A stretch of 64,000 nucleotides of DNA from Colwellia demingiae. GTDB lineage: Bacteria; Pseudomonadota; Gammaproteobacteria; Enterobacterales; Alteromonadaceae. The stretch is taken from assembly GCF_007954275.1 (NCBI RefSeq), contig NZ_VOLT01000004.1, forward strand, positions 124,001-188,000, in the 5' to 3' direction. A model generated the notes under the pieces. The model did no database searches. It was not told where the DNA came from and was given only the letters and a program-made list of their open reading frames with translations. The position numbers and the translations under genes were made by a program. Positions 48,889 to 58,300 of this stretch are shown here, piece after piece (within the stretch, counting starts at the first letter, position 1; each line of letters opens with the position of its first letter).

Positions 48889-50127
48889 TTATTGAATAAT
48901 TAAAAGTTGCGGGTACTTAGTGTATTTTTGCGTATCGCTACTCACTAATTGCTCACCAGGTTTCAACCCTGAAGTGATAACTAATTTATTTTTTGATAGC
49001 TCGCCAAAAGTGACATCTCTCTGCACTAATGAGTCGTTAGTGTCTCGGACAAAAAGGCTTTGTTTACTGCGCGGGCGAAACCCTGGTACTTGTTCTATGT
49101 AGCTAATTGCTTGTTGGTGTCTAACAAATACTTGTGCTGATATTGATAACGCAGGACGTGCATTAGAAGTTAAGGTTTCATCAATAACAGCCTCAGCAAG
49201 CACAGACCCGTTGTTAACAACACTTTCGATGCGCGTGATGTGACCTTTGATAATGCCTTTTTGTGTATCAATTAATACTAGAGCATTGATATCTATTTGG
49301 TCTGCTTGGTTTTGTGGTAAGCGTAAGCGAGCAATTAACACTTCATCACTACCTACTTTAGCTAGCGATTGACCTAATTGAACGCTTTGACCTAGTTCAA
49401 TTTCTAAGGTTTGCAATGAACCATTAATACCTGCTTTCACCTTCATATCATCAAGCTGCTGTTCAAGTAAGTTAACCTGTGCATGCTGCTGCTCGATAGT
49501 GATATCACGCTGCGTGAGTTGGTGGCTTTGCATTTCGATAAACTGTTTATATTTCTTCTTTTCGAAACCGAGCCTTTTACTTTCCTGTTTCACGGCCAAT
49601 TTAGCGCGTTGTAATTCTATTTTGGAAGAAACACCTAAGTCCATCAGATTCATGTTCACCGAGAGCTCAAGCTCTGCTTTTTCAATCTCGGCTTCAATGT
49701 CAGCAATGCGTCCTTGATAGTTTAAACGTTCACTTTGTTGTTCGTATTTGAATGCTTCTCTTTGCGCTAATTGTTGGGCAAGTTGGCCATTAGCAGCATT
49801 TACTTCTTGTACTAATTTAGGATTTGATAAATGCAAAATTATAGTGTCAGGTGTTACTTTAGTGCCGGGACGAACTAAAATTTCAGATACCTTACCTAAT
49901 GCTGGTGCGGTTAATAAACGTTCTTTTGCTGAAGCAAATTCACCATAGGCATTAGCATAAATATCTAAGTCGCCTTGAACTACCGTTTGAAAGCTTAAGT
50001 CTTTTAAAGGGACTGATTTTATTGCTTTACCACTGACGCTATAACCGGCATAACCCATAATTAAGGTAAAGCTGGCGATGGTTGCCCATTTCTTCCAAGG
50101 TTGTTTTTTAGTTAGCGCAATTTTCAT
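48889..50127 (-). CDS. Efflux periplasmic adaptor (HlyD/MacA-like membrane fusion protein)
   Basis: A 412-residue adaptor with one N-terminal membrane anchor (about residues 13-31), a lipoyl/barrel-sandwich half-motif (LGKVSEILVRPGTKVTPDTI), a long alpha-helical hairpin (about 115-225, rich in Gln/Glu/Lys), a second lipoyl half (GSLQTLEIELGQSVQLGQSL), and beta-barrel/membrane-proximal domains. It should link the inner-membrane permease to an outer-membrane channel such as TolC, which is not encoded nearby. It is the first gene of the efflux operon and lies 39 bases from a sigma54-like promoter. Confidence 0.9.
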   Translation of the reverse strand: MKIALTKKQPWKKWATIASFTLIMGYAGYSVSGKAIKSVPLKDLSFQTVVQGDLDIYANAYGEFASAKERLLTAPALGKVSEILVRPGTKVTPDTIILHLSNPKLVQEVNAANGQLAQQLAQREAFKYEQQSERLNYQGRIADIEAEIEKAELELSVNMNLMDLGVSSKIELQRAKLAVKQESKRLGFEKKKYKQFIEMQSHQLTQRDITIEQQHAQVNLLEQQLDDMKVKAGINGSLQTLEIELGQSVQLGQSLAKVGSDEVLIARLRLPQNQADQIDINALVLIDTQKGIIKGHITRIESVVNNGSVLAEAVIDETLTSNARPALSISAQVFVRHQQAISYIEQVPGFRPRSKQSLFVRDTNDSLVQRDVTFGELSKNKLVITSGLKPGEQLVSSDTQKYTKYPQLLIIQ

Positions 50128-50165
50128 AAATATTCACTGTTATTTTTACTTGATGTTATAAGTAA

Positions 50166-50181
50166 TGAAATAACCGTGCCA
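50166..50181 (-). promoter_or_regulatory. Sigma54-like promoter of the efflux operon
   Basis: On the minus strand TGGCACG, four bases, then TTTCA, against the consensus TGGCACGNNNNTTGCW. The -24 element is perfect and the -12 has one change (TTGC to TTTC). The adaptor ATG is about 27 nt from the expected start site. The downstream operon ends beside a gene for an NtrC-family activator. In the rest of the 50182-50400 gap I see only a repeated GTTCG (about 50238 and 50267) that might mark an activator site. Confidence 0.55.
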
Positions 50182-50407
50182 AAAGTTAAAGTTGTTTAAA
50201 ATCAATTTCTTAATGTTTTTATTGTTTTTTGGAAGGCTAGGTCTGTTCGCTTTTAAAGGAAGGATGTTCGAAAGTAAACTCTATTTTGAGTAAATAGAAA
50301 TAGGCAATCATTTCCGATAACTATCTATCTTGCTTTATTCTTATCATTATTTGGTTTTGTAATGCGATGTAATGTTAACCATTTAATATCTGAAGTAGGT
50401 TAGTAGA

Positions 50408-50557
50408 ATGACTTTAATGATATTGAGCGAACAAGCTGAAGTTTGGATGCAACGCGGTTATGATATGGGCTAAAACAAATAGCGATTAAAATTGTGTTTG
50501 GATGTAGTTGATAATACATCGCAGTTTTATTGTTTAGAAGATGAAGAGCATAAATAA
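50408..50557 (+). pseudogene. Possible decayed small gene upstream of the 50557 gene
   Basis: An ATG at 50408 reads MTLMILSEQAEVWMQRGYDMG to a TAA, one residue over a typical limit to list in full detail elsewhere. After two stops (50471 and 50480) the same frame reads RLKLCLDVVDNTSQFYCLED and EEHK to a TAA that overlaps the next ATG (TAATG). A neighbouring frame supplies LKQIAIK between the halves. This looks like a roughly 49-codon gene broken by small indels. It could instead be chance. Confidence 0.3.
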
Positions 50558-50985
50558 TGACCGATACACTACCGATAATCATTAACGTAACAAAAGACTT
50601 ACTTGATAAATTTACCAATATAAAATCAGTGAGCAATAAATTAGAAGCGCAGTTTAATTTTCAAACCTTAACAGCCAATTGGTATGGTGATGAAGAGGAA
50701 ATTTTAACTATTCAATTATCTTTAGAAACAGCAGCAAGTTTCGAACAATGTAAAGAAGCGTTGGATAGGGTATCGAACCGTGGCGTTAACATCAGTCATT
50801 TCTCTGATGATGTGATTTGTTGTTGTAACGAAGGCGAACAGCAATTGCTTTGTACTATTGCGATAACGGCTTCAGAATTGGAGTTATTGACATTACAACC
50901 AACGTTATTAGCGGGTTATATTCAGGCTAAATTGCGTAAAGTACTTAATTTAATTGCACAGCAGCAATCTTTGGCTAGTATCTAA
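50557..50985 (+). CDS. Hypothetical protein, 142 aa
   Basis: I do not recognise this family. The protein is acidic and soluble-looking, with no signal peptide or membrane segment. It begins MTDTLPIIINVTKDLLDKF, has a mixed alpha/beta middle, a Cys cluster DDVICCCNEGEQQLLC near residues 88-103, and a C-terminal helix AKLRKVLNLIAQQQS. The Cys run could bind metal, which is speculation. It may be the second gene of a pair, given the TAATG overlap with the decayed frame upstream. rsuA-like follows 22 bases later. Confidence 0.65.
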   Translation: MTDTLPIIINVTKDLLDKFTNIKSVSNKLEAQFNFQTLTANWYGDEEEILTIQLSLETAASFEQCKEALDRVSNRGVNISHFSDDVICCCNEGEQQLLCTIAITASELELLTLQPTLLAGYIQAKLRKVLNLIAQQQSLASI

Positions 50986-51007
50986 GTAATGGACTTATTC
51001 AAAAAAC

Positions 51008-51730
51008 ATGGCTATTAATACTGCACGCTTAGATCGTTTTATTAGTGATTATCATCAAATTAACCGCAAAAAAGTAAGGTTGATTTTAGCGCAAAAAAGA
51101 GTTTATGTTGATGGCGTATTAGCAACAGATATTGCGCAGCTTGTTGATCAATTTTCACACGTTATTATGGATGATGAAGTACTGCAGGCTAATCGGGCAT
51201 ATTATATTATGCTGAATAAACCTATTGGTGTGGTTTGTGCGACCAAGGATAAAATACATAAGACGGTGATTGATTTACTTGCGGGACAATTTGACCAAGA
51301 CATTTTGGATAGTTTACATATCGTCGGACGACTCGATCTAAATACGTCAGGCCTGGTGTTACTAACGAATGATAGTCGTTGGTCTGAGCGACTAACGTCA
51401 CCTGAAAATAAAGTCTCTAAATGTTATCAAGTGACATTACAAAACGCTTTAACGCCAGACTATATAAATGCTTTTGCAAAAGGGATGTTTTTTTCTTATG
51501 AGAACATAACGACAAAACCAGCAATTTTGCAGATTGTTTCTCTCTTTGAAGCAAAAGTGATCTTAACCGAGGGGCGCTATCATCAAATAAAGCGTATGTT
51601 TGGCCGTTTTCGTAACCCTGTTATTGCATTGCATCGTTACTCAATAGGAAGTTTACACTTAGATGAGTCACTTAAATACGGTGAAAGTAGAGTTTTAAAT
51701 ATTTCAGAGGTGTCTAGCATAAATAGCTAA
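51008..51730 (+). CDS. RsuA/RluB-family pseudouridine synthase
   Basis: The 240-residue enzyme has an N-terminal S4 RNA-binding domain (LDRFISDYHQINRKKVRLIL) and a pseudouridine synthase domain. The catalytic Asp is in GRLDLNTSGLVLLTND near residue 120. YYIMLNKPIGVVCATKD and EGRYHQIKRMFGRF are family motifs. Length and the S4 domain are closest to RsuA, which makes pseudouridine 516 in 16S rRNA. Other RsuA-like enzymes modify 23S rRNA, so the exact target is not certain. Confidence 0.88.
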   Translation: MAINTARLDRFISDYHQINRKKVRLILAQKRVYVDGVLATDIAQLVDQFSHVIMDDEVLQANRAYYIMLNKPIGVVCATKDKIHKTVIDLLAGQFDQDILDSLHIVGRLDLNTSGLVLLTNDSRWSERLTSPENKVSKCYQVTLQNALTPDYINAFAKGMFFSYENITTKPAILQIVSLFEAKVILTEGRYHQIKRMFGRFRNPVIALHRYSIGSLHLDESLKYGESRVLNISEVSSINS

Positions 51731-51880
51731 TGTAAGTGGTGAAAAATAAAACAATAAAAGTGAATATTTATACTAATCAGTTGATATTATTAATAACTAT
51801 ATAGGCTCTCGCAATTTGGTCTTGCTTGGGTATAATAGTTTGCAGTAACAAGTTGTTTCTTAATGTAATGGAATAGTTAA

Positions 51881-52183
51881 ATGAATAAAATAGTTTTATT
51901 AGTGGTACCTTTTATCAGCGTGTTGGCAAGTTGTTCAAGTGTTGATAATGTTTGCGAAGATGTCACTTTAGCCTCTGAACAAATTCAAGAGTGCCAAGCT
52001 TTACATAAACGCATTATTAATACTAAAGGTGATGTAATTATTCGTACGGAATTAGAACTTCGCTATCAGCAAGATTGTATTGATATTCGTTATTATCGAG
52101 ATGAAAAACAAGCAGCTATTTGTGGTAATAAGCATAAAGTTAAAGAAATTAGTAAGTCAGCTAAAGCTGACGCTCAGCAATAG
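51881..52183 (+). CDS. Small putative lipoprotein
   Basis: A 100-residue protein with a type II signal peptide, KIVLLVVPFISVLASC, and lipobox LASC (Cys near residue 17), followed by Ser, which favours outer-membrane sorting. The mature part has four more cysteines (NVCED, QECQA, QDCID, AICGN) that could form two disulfides, and a charged helix ending KSAKADAQQ. The family is not recognised and no function is suggested. Confidence 0.7.
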   Translation: MNKIVLLVVPFISVLASCSSVDNVCEDVTLASEQIQECQALHKRIINTKGDVIIRTELELRYQQDCIDIRYYRDEKQAAICGNKHKVKEISKSAKADAQQ

Positions 52184-52249
52184 GTAAGCAATTCTTAATA
52201 ATCGTTTTATTAAGTACTTGATAGATGAGCGAGCAAATAACTAAACGGT

Positions 52250-54877
52250 ATGGCAATTTTGAAACCAGAAACTCAACAAGTAAACACGACTCAAGCAGCA
52301 GAGCTGTTAATACGTGCCAAAGAGGCAAGCATTGCTGATCTCTCTGGAAATGTGGATTTTCTAGAGAAAAAAAATGCTGACTTACAAGCTCGCTATACCG
52401 CACTCTTTAAATTAAACCAGCTATCACAAGAATGTAATGATCTTGAGAGCTTTTATCCGCAAGTACATAGTACTATCGCGTCGTTAATGACCGCGAAAAA
52501 CTTCTTTATCGTGCTCTATGATCAAACGTTTGAAACCTTAGAGTTTGTTTATTATCTTGATGAAAAAGATGAAAAACCGTCAGGCATCATAGATTACCAA
52601 GATTATGATGGTTCATTTACTAATTTAGTTATTGAATCAAAACAGCCACTTCTCTTAACCCCAGAATTAGAAAAACAGCTATTTGATAATTATAAAATCA
52701 AACAATTTGGTGTCCGCGGCACTGACTGGCTGGGTGTGCCTTTACTCCAAAATGGCTTAGTGATCGGTACCATCACCATACAAAGTTATGATGAAAAAAT
52801 TCGATATAATGAAAATGACTTGAATTTACTTACCTTTGCCGCCCAGCACATTGTTGGTGCTATGGTACGTTTACAAGATCAACAACGCTTGAAAAATGCG
52901 GTTAATGCACGTACCAAAGAATTGATGGCACAAATTCGTGAGCGAGAAAAATCCGAATTACTACAAGAATCTTTATATCGAATATCGGAATTAACCACGG
53001 ATATTGAGCTCGATATAGATACTTTCTATAGTAAGGTCCACAATATAATCGGACAGTTGATCAATGCTAAAAACTTCTTTATTGCTAAATATGAAAAAGA
53101 GTCAGACACTTTAAGTTTTTCTTATTATGTTGATGAAAAAACCTCTAATTTAGCCAAAGATTTTAAACCAAGGAAGCTCTCAAATCGATATTCCGAGTTA
53201 GTACTACGCCGTCGAGAAACAGTATTACTCACCTATCAAGATATGATGAGTCTACATCTGGAAGGTGAAACTAAAAAACCACAGGATGACATCCATTCTT
53301 GGTTAGGAGTACCATTAATCTATTCAGGCCAGTTACTTGGAGTCATGGTTTTACAGAGTTATTATTATAAAACTACTTACAATCAACAAGATGCCGAGTT
53401 ACTTAATTTTGTCTCTAACCACGTTTCGGCAGCGATTAAACGTCGAGAACTCGCTGATTTTGAAAGGCGCAGTCATGAGTTATTAGAGCAACAAGTTAAA
53501 CTCCGCACACTTGCCCTTGAAGATGAAATTACCCATCGTAAACAAGCTGAAAAATTATTAAAACACACCGCCGCCCATGATAGTTTAACCGGGTTACCCA
53601 ATAGAACTGTATTCCTTGATTTACTTAACCATGCGATAGCCTGTGCAAAACGAAAAGATGACTTTTCTTTTGCTGTACTGTTTTTAGACTTAGATCGCTT
53701 CAAAGTAGTTAACGATAGTTTAGGGCATCATGCTGGTGATGTTTTATTGAAAATAATAGCGCGAGAATTATTGGCTATTGTGCGTAAAGTAGATACCGTT
53801 GCTCGCTTAGGTGGCGATGAATTTGTCATATTAATTGAAGACTTGAAAAGTAACAATGAAGCCTTTGAAGTCGCGCAGCGCATCACCGCTTTTCTGCAAC
53901 AGCCTTTTACTATCGACAATCAGTTAGTATACACAGGCACTAGTATTGGCATATCGTTTAGCAATAAACGATATTCTGATGCTGATACTATGCTCAGAGA
54001 TGCAGATACAGCTATGTACCATGCTAAAGACAATGGCAGAGGGCGCTATGAAGTCTTTGACGACAGTATGCATCAAAAAGTACAGAATGCTTTAAGCCTT
54101 GAAGCAGATATTCGAGAAGCGATTGGTTGGCAGGAGTTTATCCCTTATTTCCAACCAATTATTAAACTGGATAACCAAAAACTTAAGGGTTTTGAAGCGC
54201 TAGCTCGCTGGCAGAGTACTAAGCGTGGTTTTGTTTATCCTAATGACTTCATTCCGCTGGCTGAGGAAACTGATTTAATTAAAGAAATTGATATTCAAAT
54301 TATTGAAAAATCTTGTCAGCAGTTGAAACATTGGCATGATGAATTAGGCTGTGATGATCTTTATGTCAGTTGTAATTTATTTTCCAAGCAATTTTTTAGT
54401 ACAAGCTTACCGCAAGATATTGAAAAGGTATTAAAAAGAACAGGCTTAGCTCCCCATCATCTACGTGTTGAGTTAACGGAACGTGCCTTGTTGGAAAATG
54501 CTGAGATAGTGCTTACTAATATGCAAGCCTTGAAAAATATGGGGGTAAAAATATTACTCGATGATTTTGGAACCGGTTACTCAAGCTTGGGCTATTTGCA
54601 TCGTTTCCCTATTGATGTGCTGAAAATAGATCGCTCCTTTATTAGTAATGTCGACGAGCATAATAATAATCGAGCCATAATTAGGACTATTGTTGATTTG
54701 GCTAATAATCTTCAAATGTCTACTGTTGGTGAAGGAATTGAAAGCTTAGCCGATGCCGAGTTATTACAACAAATGGATTGTGTATACGGTCAAGGTTACT
54801 ATTTTGCCAAACCTATGTCGTCTCAAGATACAAAAGACTATATTATTCAAAAATTATATTACTCAAAAAATGTGTAA
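52250..54877 (+). CDS. Cyclic-di-GMP signalling protein: GAF-GAF-GGDEF-EAL
   Basis: An 875-residue soluble protein with an N-terminal helix, two tandem GAF domains (about residues 60-205 and 240-400), a coiled-coil linker, GGDEF (about 440-605) and EAL (about 620-870). The cyclase motif RLGGDEF is intact, and an RKVD I-site lies five residues before it. The EAL motifs FEALARW, ELTERALLEN, DDFGTGYSSLGYLHRF and KIDRSF are also intact, so both synthesis and breakdown of c-di-GMP are possible. Which dominates cannot be told. The two GAF domains resemble each other (AKNFFIVLYD and AKNFFIAKYE), suggesting internal duplication. The start codon has only a weak ribosome-binding site. Confidence 0.93.
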   Translation: MAILKPETQQVNTTQAAELLIRAKEASIADLSGNVDFLEKKNADLQARYTALFKLNQLSQECNDLESFYPQVHSTIASLMTAKNFFIVLYDQTFETLEFVYYLDEKDEKPSGIIDYQDYDGSFTNLVIESKQPLLLTPELEKQLFDNYKIKQFGVRGTDWLGVPLLQNGLVIGTITIQSYDEKIRYNENDLNLLTFAAQHIVGAMVRLQDQQRLKNAVNARTKELMAQIREREKSELLQESLYRISELTTDIELDIDTFYSKVHNIIGQLINAKNFFIAKYEKESDTLSFSYYVDEKTSNLAKDFKPRKLSNRYSELVLRRRETVLLTYQDMMSLHLEGETKKPQDDIHSWLGVPLIYSGQLLGVMVLQSYYYKTTYNQQDAELLNFVSNHVSAAIKRRELADFERRSHELLEQQVKLRTLALEDEITHRKQAEKLLKHTAAHDSLTGLPNRTVFLDLLNHAIACAKRKDDFSFAVLFLDLDRFKVVNDSLGHHAGDVLLKIIARELLAIVRKVDTVARLGGDEFVILIEDLKSNNEAFEVAQRITAFLQQPFTIDNQLVYTGTSIGISFSNKRYSDADTMLRDADTAMYHAKDNGRGRYEVFDDSMHQKVQNALSLEADIREAIGWQEFIPYFQPIIKLDNQKLKGFEALARWQSTKRGFVYPNDFIPLAEETDLIKEIDIQIIEKSCQQLKHWHDELGCDDLYVSCNLFSKQFFSTSLPQDIEKVLKRTGLAPHHLRVELTERALLENAEIVLTNMQALKNMGVKILLDDFGTGYSSLGYLHRFPIDVLKIDRSFISNVDEHNNNRAIIRTIVDLANNLQMSTVGEGIESLADAELLQQMDCVYGQGYYFAKPMSSQDTKDYIIQKLYYSKNV

Positions 54878-55050
54878 ATAATAACCCAAGAACACTCCTT
54901 ACAAATTACCGCAAACGATTTGCAGCACTTTATACTGCTTAACTCGTGCTTCTCCATATAAAAGTGTTTTAAATCCTGAAAATAACCAGCACATCCTGTG
55001 GTTGTTATCCTAGAATGCGCTCATAAATTTAATATCGTCACCCACTAATA
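54878..55050. other. Spacer between the GGDEF/EAL gene and element D
   Basis: No gene is visible. A short dyad, AACCAGCACA with TGTGGTT (about 54990-55006), could form a weak terminator for the GGDEF/EAL gene but lacks a T-run. With element D and the putA leader it makes a 511-bp gene-free stretch. Confidence 0.35.
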
Positions 55051-55318
55051 ATATACCCGTTCCACTTGAATATGCATGATTCAGCTGGAATTAGAAACGC
55101 CTTTAGGCAAGGTATTGATTGAAGAGAATGGTGTTCCCTTGTCGAAATCAATAAAGTAGCATAAAGCGTTTATAAATCAGCCCTTTGGGGGAGGCTGAGC
55201 AAATCATACTCTGCGTTACCTTTCTTTTTAAGGGAATGACCCTTAATAAAAAAATGCGCCTTGATTATGAATCGCTCAGACTTCCTGAAACGAGCATCTT
55301 CAAGTGGAGCGGGTATAT
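55051..55318 (+). repeat. Palindromic dispersed element, copy D (subfamily 2)
   Basis: This lies directly upstream of putA. The left end is TATACCCGTTCCACTTGAA and the right end reverse-complemented is TATACCCGCTCCACTTGAA, continuing to TTCAG. The internal hairpin keeps TTAAGGG with CCCTTAA, but the outer stem has decayed compared with copies B and C. The remaining 70 bases to putA hold its ribosome-binding site (GAGG) and possibly its promoter. Confidence 0.87.
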
Positions 55319-55388
55319 ATATATATTAGTGGAAAAAAAGACTATAACTAAAGCAGGATTTTTACCTGTCGCACTTTGAGGAATGGTT

Positions 55389-58300
55389 ATGCTATTTACT
55401 GGTTCATTGATTACAGATTGTCCAATAAGACAAAAAATTCGTGAGTTTTATCGAATTGACGAAAATGTTGCCGTTGATCATATTTTACCTGCTGCAGAAG
55501 TAAATGTTAGCGCAAGAAGCCGTGCATGGGAACGCGCACGTAAAATGGTTTTAAAAATTCGTCAAGACCAAGAAGGTAATGGCGCAATTGATTCGCTACT
55601 CAATGAATATTCACTTTCTTCAGAGGAAGGTGTGGTCTTAATGTGTTTGGCCGAAGCGTTATTGCGTGTGCCAGATAAACATACTCAAGATGAACTTATT
55701 CGCGATAAAATTTCCCAAGGTCAGTGGAGTTCACATTTAGGTGCCAGTGATTCAATATTTGTTAATGCTTCATCATGGGGGTTATTACTTACTGGCTCTA
55801 TGGTTAATTACGCCGATAAGCGTAAAAAAGAACAATTTGGTTTACTAAAGAAAACTGTCGGTCGTTTAGGTGAGCCAGTTATTCGTAAATCAATGAACTA
55901 TGCCATGAAAATAATGGGTAAACAGTTTGTTATGGGTGAAACCATTCAAGCTGCTACTGTACGCGCTGCCACTAAAGAACAGCAAGGTTATGTTTATTCA
56001 TACGATATGCTCGGCGAAGGTGCCCGTACTATGGCTGATGCCGGTCTGTACCTCAAAGCCTATCAAGATGCTATTACTGCTATTGGTTATGTTGCTGTTG
56101 CTTCGGGTAAGAACGACCCTCGTAAAGTACCAGGTATATCAATTAAACTTTCTGCGATTCATCCACGTTATGAGTTCTCTCATAAAGAGCGTGTAATGTC
56201 AGAAATAGTACCTAAATTAAAAGCACTATGCTTGCAGGCTAAGCAATACAATATTGGTTTAACGATTGATGCTGAAGAATCTGAGCGTTTAGATATTTCA
56301 TTAGATATCATAGAAGCGGTTTTTTCTGATAGCGAACTAGGAGATTGGCAAGGTTTTGGTATAGCACTGCAAGCTTATCAGAAGCGTGCAATTCATGTTG
56401 TTGACTGGTTACGTGACTTAACGTTGCGTACTGAACGAAAAATGATGGTTCGTCTTGTTAAAGGTGCTTATTGGGACACTGAAATTAAAAATGCTCAAAA
56501 AGATGGCTTGAATCATTTCCATGTCTTTACTCGTAAGTCATCTACTGATGTTTCTTACCATGCTTGTGCCAATAAATTATTAGAATATCGCGATACTATC
56601 TATCCACAATTTGCGACACATAATGCTTATACTGCAGCAACTATAGTTGAGTTAGCTGGCGATGATAAGGCAGGTTTTGAATTTCAATGTTTACATGGCA
56701 TGGGGGATTCTTTGTACGACCAAATTGTTAAAGAAGAAAGTATTCAATGTCGAATTTATGCGCCGGTAGGCCATCATGAATACTTACTTGCTTATTTGGT
56801 ACGTCGTTTATTAGAAAATGGCGCTAACTCGTCATTTGTTAATGCTATTGTTGATGAAGATCAGCCAGTTGAATCATTATTGGAAGATCCAGTAGAAAAA
56901 ACTCAACGTCTTAAAGCTAAGTACAATAACCAAATAATTATGCCAATTGACCTCTATCGTGGAGAAGGGAAAGGCGAAGGCGAGAAAGGCCGTGATAACT
57001 CAAAAGGTTTAGATCTAACGGATATTAATGAAATTATCCCGTTAAAAGCCGCTTTAGATAATTGGTTTGTCGACCATTTATTGAATAAAAATGAAGTGCC
57101 TGATGGTAGCAATGCAGTAATGAACCCGGCGAATCGTAGTGAAATAATCGGCTTTCATCAACATGCCAGCCATGATGAAATGTTAGTGATGATTGATAAG
57201 GCCGAAACAGCTTATAGTACTTGGTCAAAAACACCTGCAGTAGATCGTGCTGCCTTGCTTTGCCGCATTAGTGATATTTTAGAGCGTCATATGGATGAGC
57301 TCATCGCAATGTGTATCAAAGAAGCCGGTAAGGTCGCGCAAGATGGTATTGATGAAGTGCGTGAAGCTGTTGATTTTTGTCGTTACTACGCAGCTCGCGC
57401 CATTGAATTAAGCGGTGATGAAAGATTAGAAGCACGTGGTGTGGTACTTTGTATCAGTCCATGGAACTTTCCTTTGGCTATTTTCCTTGGGCAAGTTTCT
57501 GCGGCAATTGCCACGGGTAATACTGTATTAGCAAAACCAGCAGAACAAACAGGTTTAATTGCGCTTCGTGCAATTGAATTGATGAAGTCAGTTGGTTTAC
57601 CTGAAAACGTAGTACAGGCTGTTATTGCGCGCGGAAGTGCCGTAGGTAATACGATTATTCCAGACAGTCGTATTCAAACAGTCATGTTTACCGGCTCTAC
57701 AGAAACGGGCACACGTATTTCACAAACGTTATCTGACCGTGGTGGTGATCAAGTACCGCTAATTGCTGAAACCGGTGGTCAAAATTGTATGATTGTTGAC
57801 TCGACGGCATTACCTGAACAAGTTGTTGATGATGTTATTTCATCAGGTTTCCAAAGTGCAGGTCAACGTTGTTCAGCGTTACGTGTACTCTTTTTACAGG
57901 AAGATATTGCAGATAATGTTATTGCCATGCTCCAAGGTGCATTGGCGGAGTTACATATTGGCAATCCTGCAAAATTAAGTACTGATATTGGCCCAGTCAT
58001 CGACCAAAAAGCCCTAGACGCGCTAAATGCTCATGCCGAATATATGAAATCACATGGTAAGTTACTTTACCAATGTGAGTTCTCTGACGATGTTGTAGAT
58101 GAAGATGGTCACTTCTTCTTTGCACCTCGCTTGTATGAAATTGATGATATCAGTGTGTTAAAGCAAGAAGTCTTTGGTCCTTGTGTTCATATAGTTCGCT
58201 TTAAAGGTAATGAAATAGAAAGTGTTGTTGATAAAATCAATGGCACTGGCTTTGGCTTAACTATGGGTATTCATACGCGTATAGAGCATAGAGCTATTAA

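Noticed and set aside
50400-50636. Minus-strand 78-codon frame opposite the 50408-50636 region
   Set aside because: It is antisense to the 50557 gene start and shows no ribosome-binding site or domain.
55185-55379. Plus-strand 64-codon open frame in element D
   Set aside because: It runs through the element end into the putA leader, has no ribosome-binding site, and the matching frame is not conserved in the other copies.
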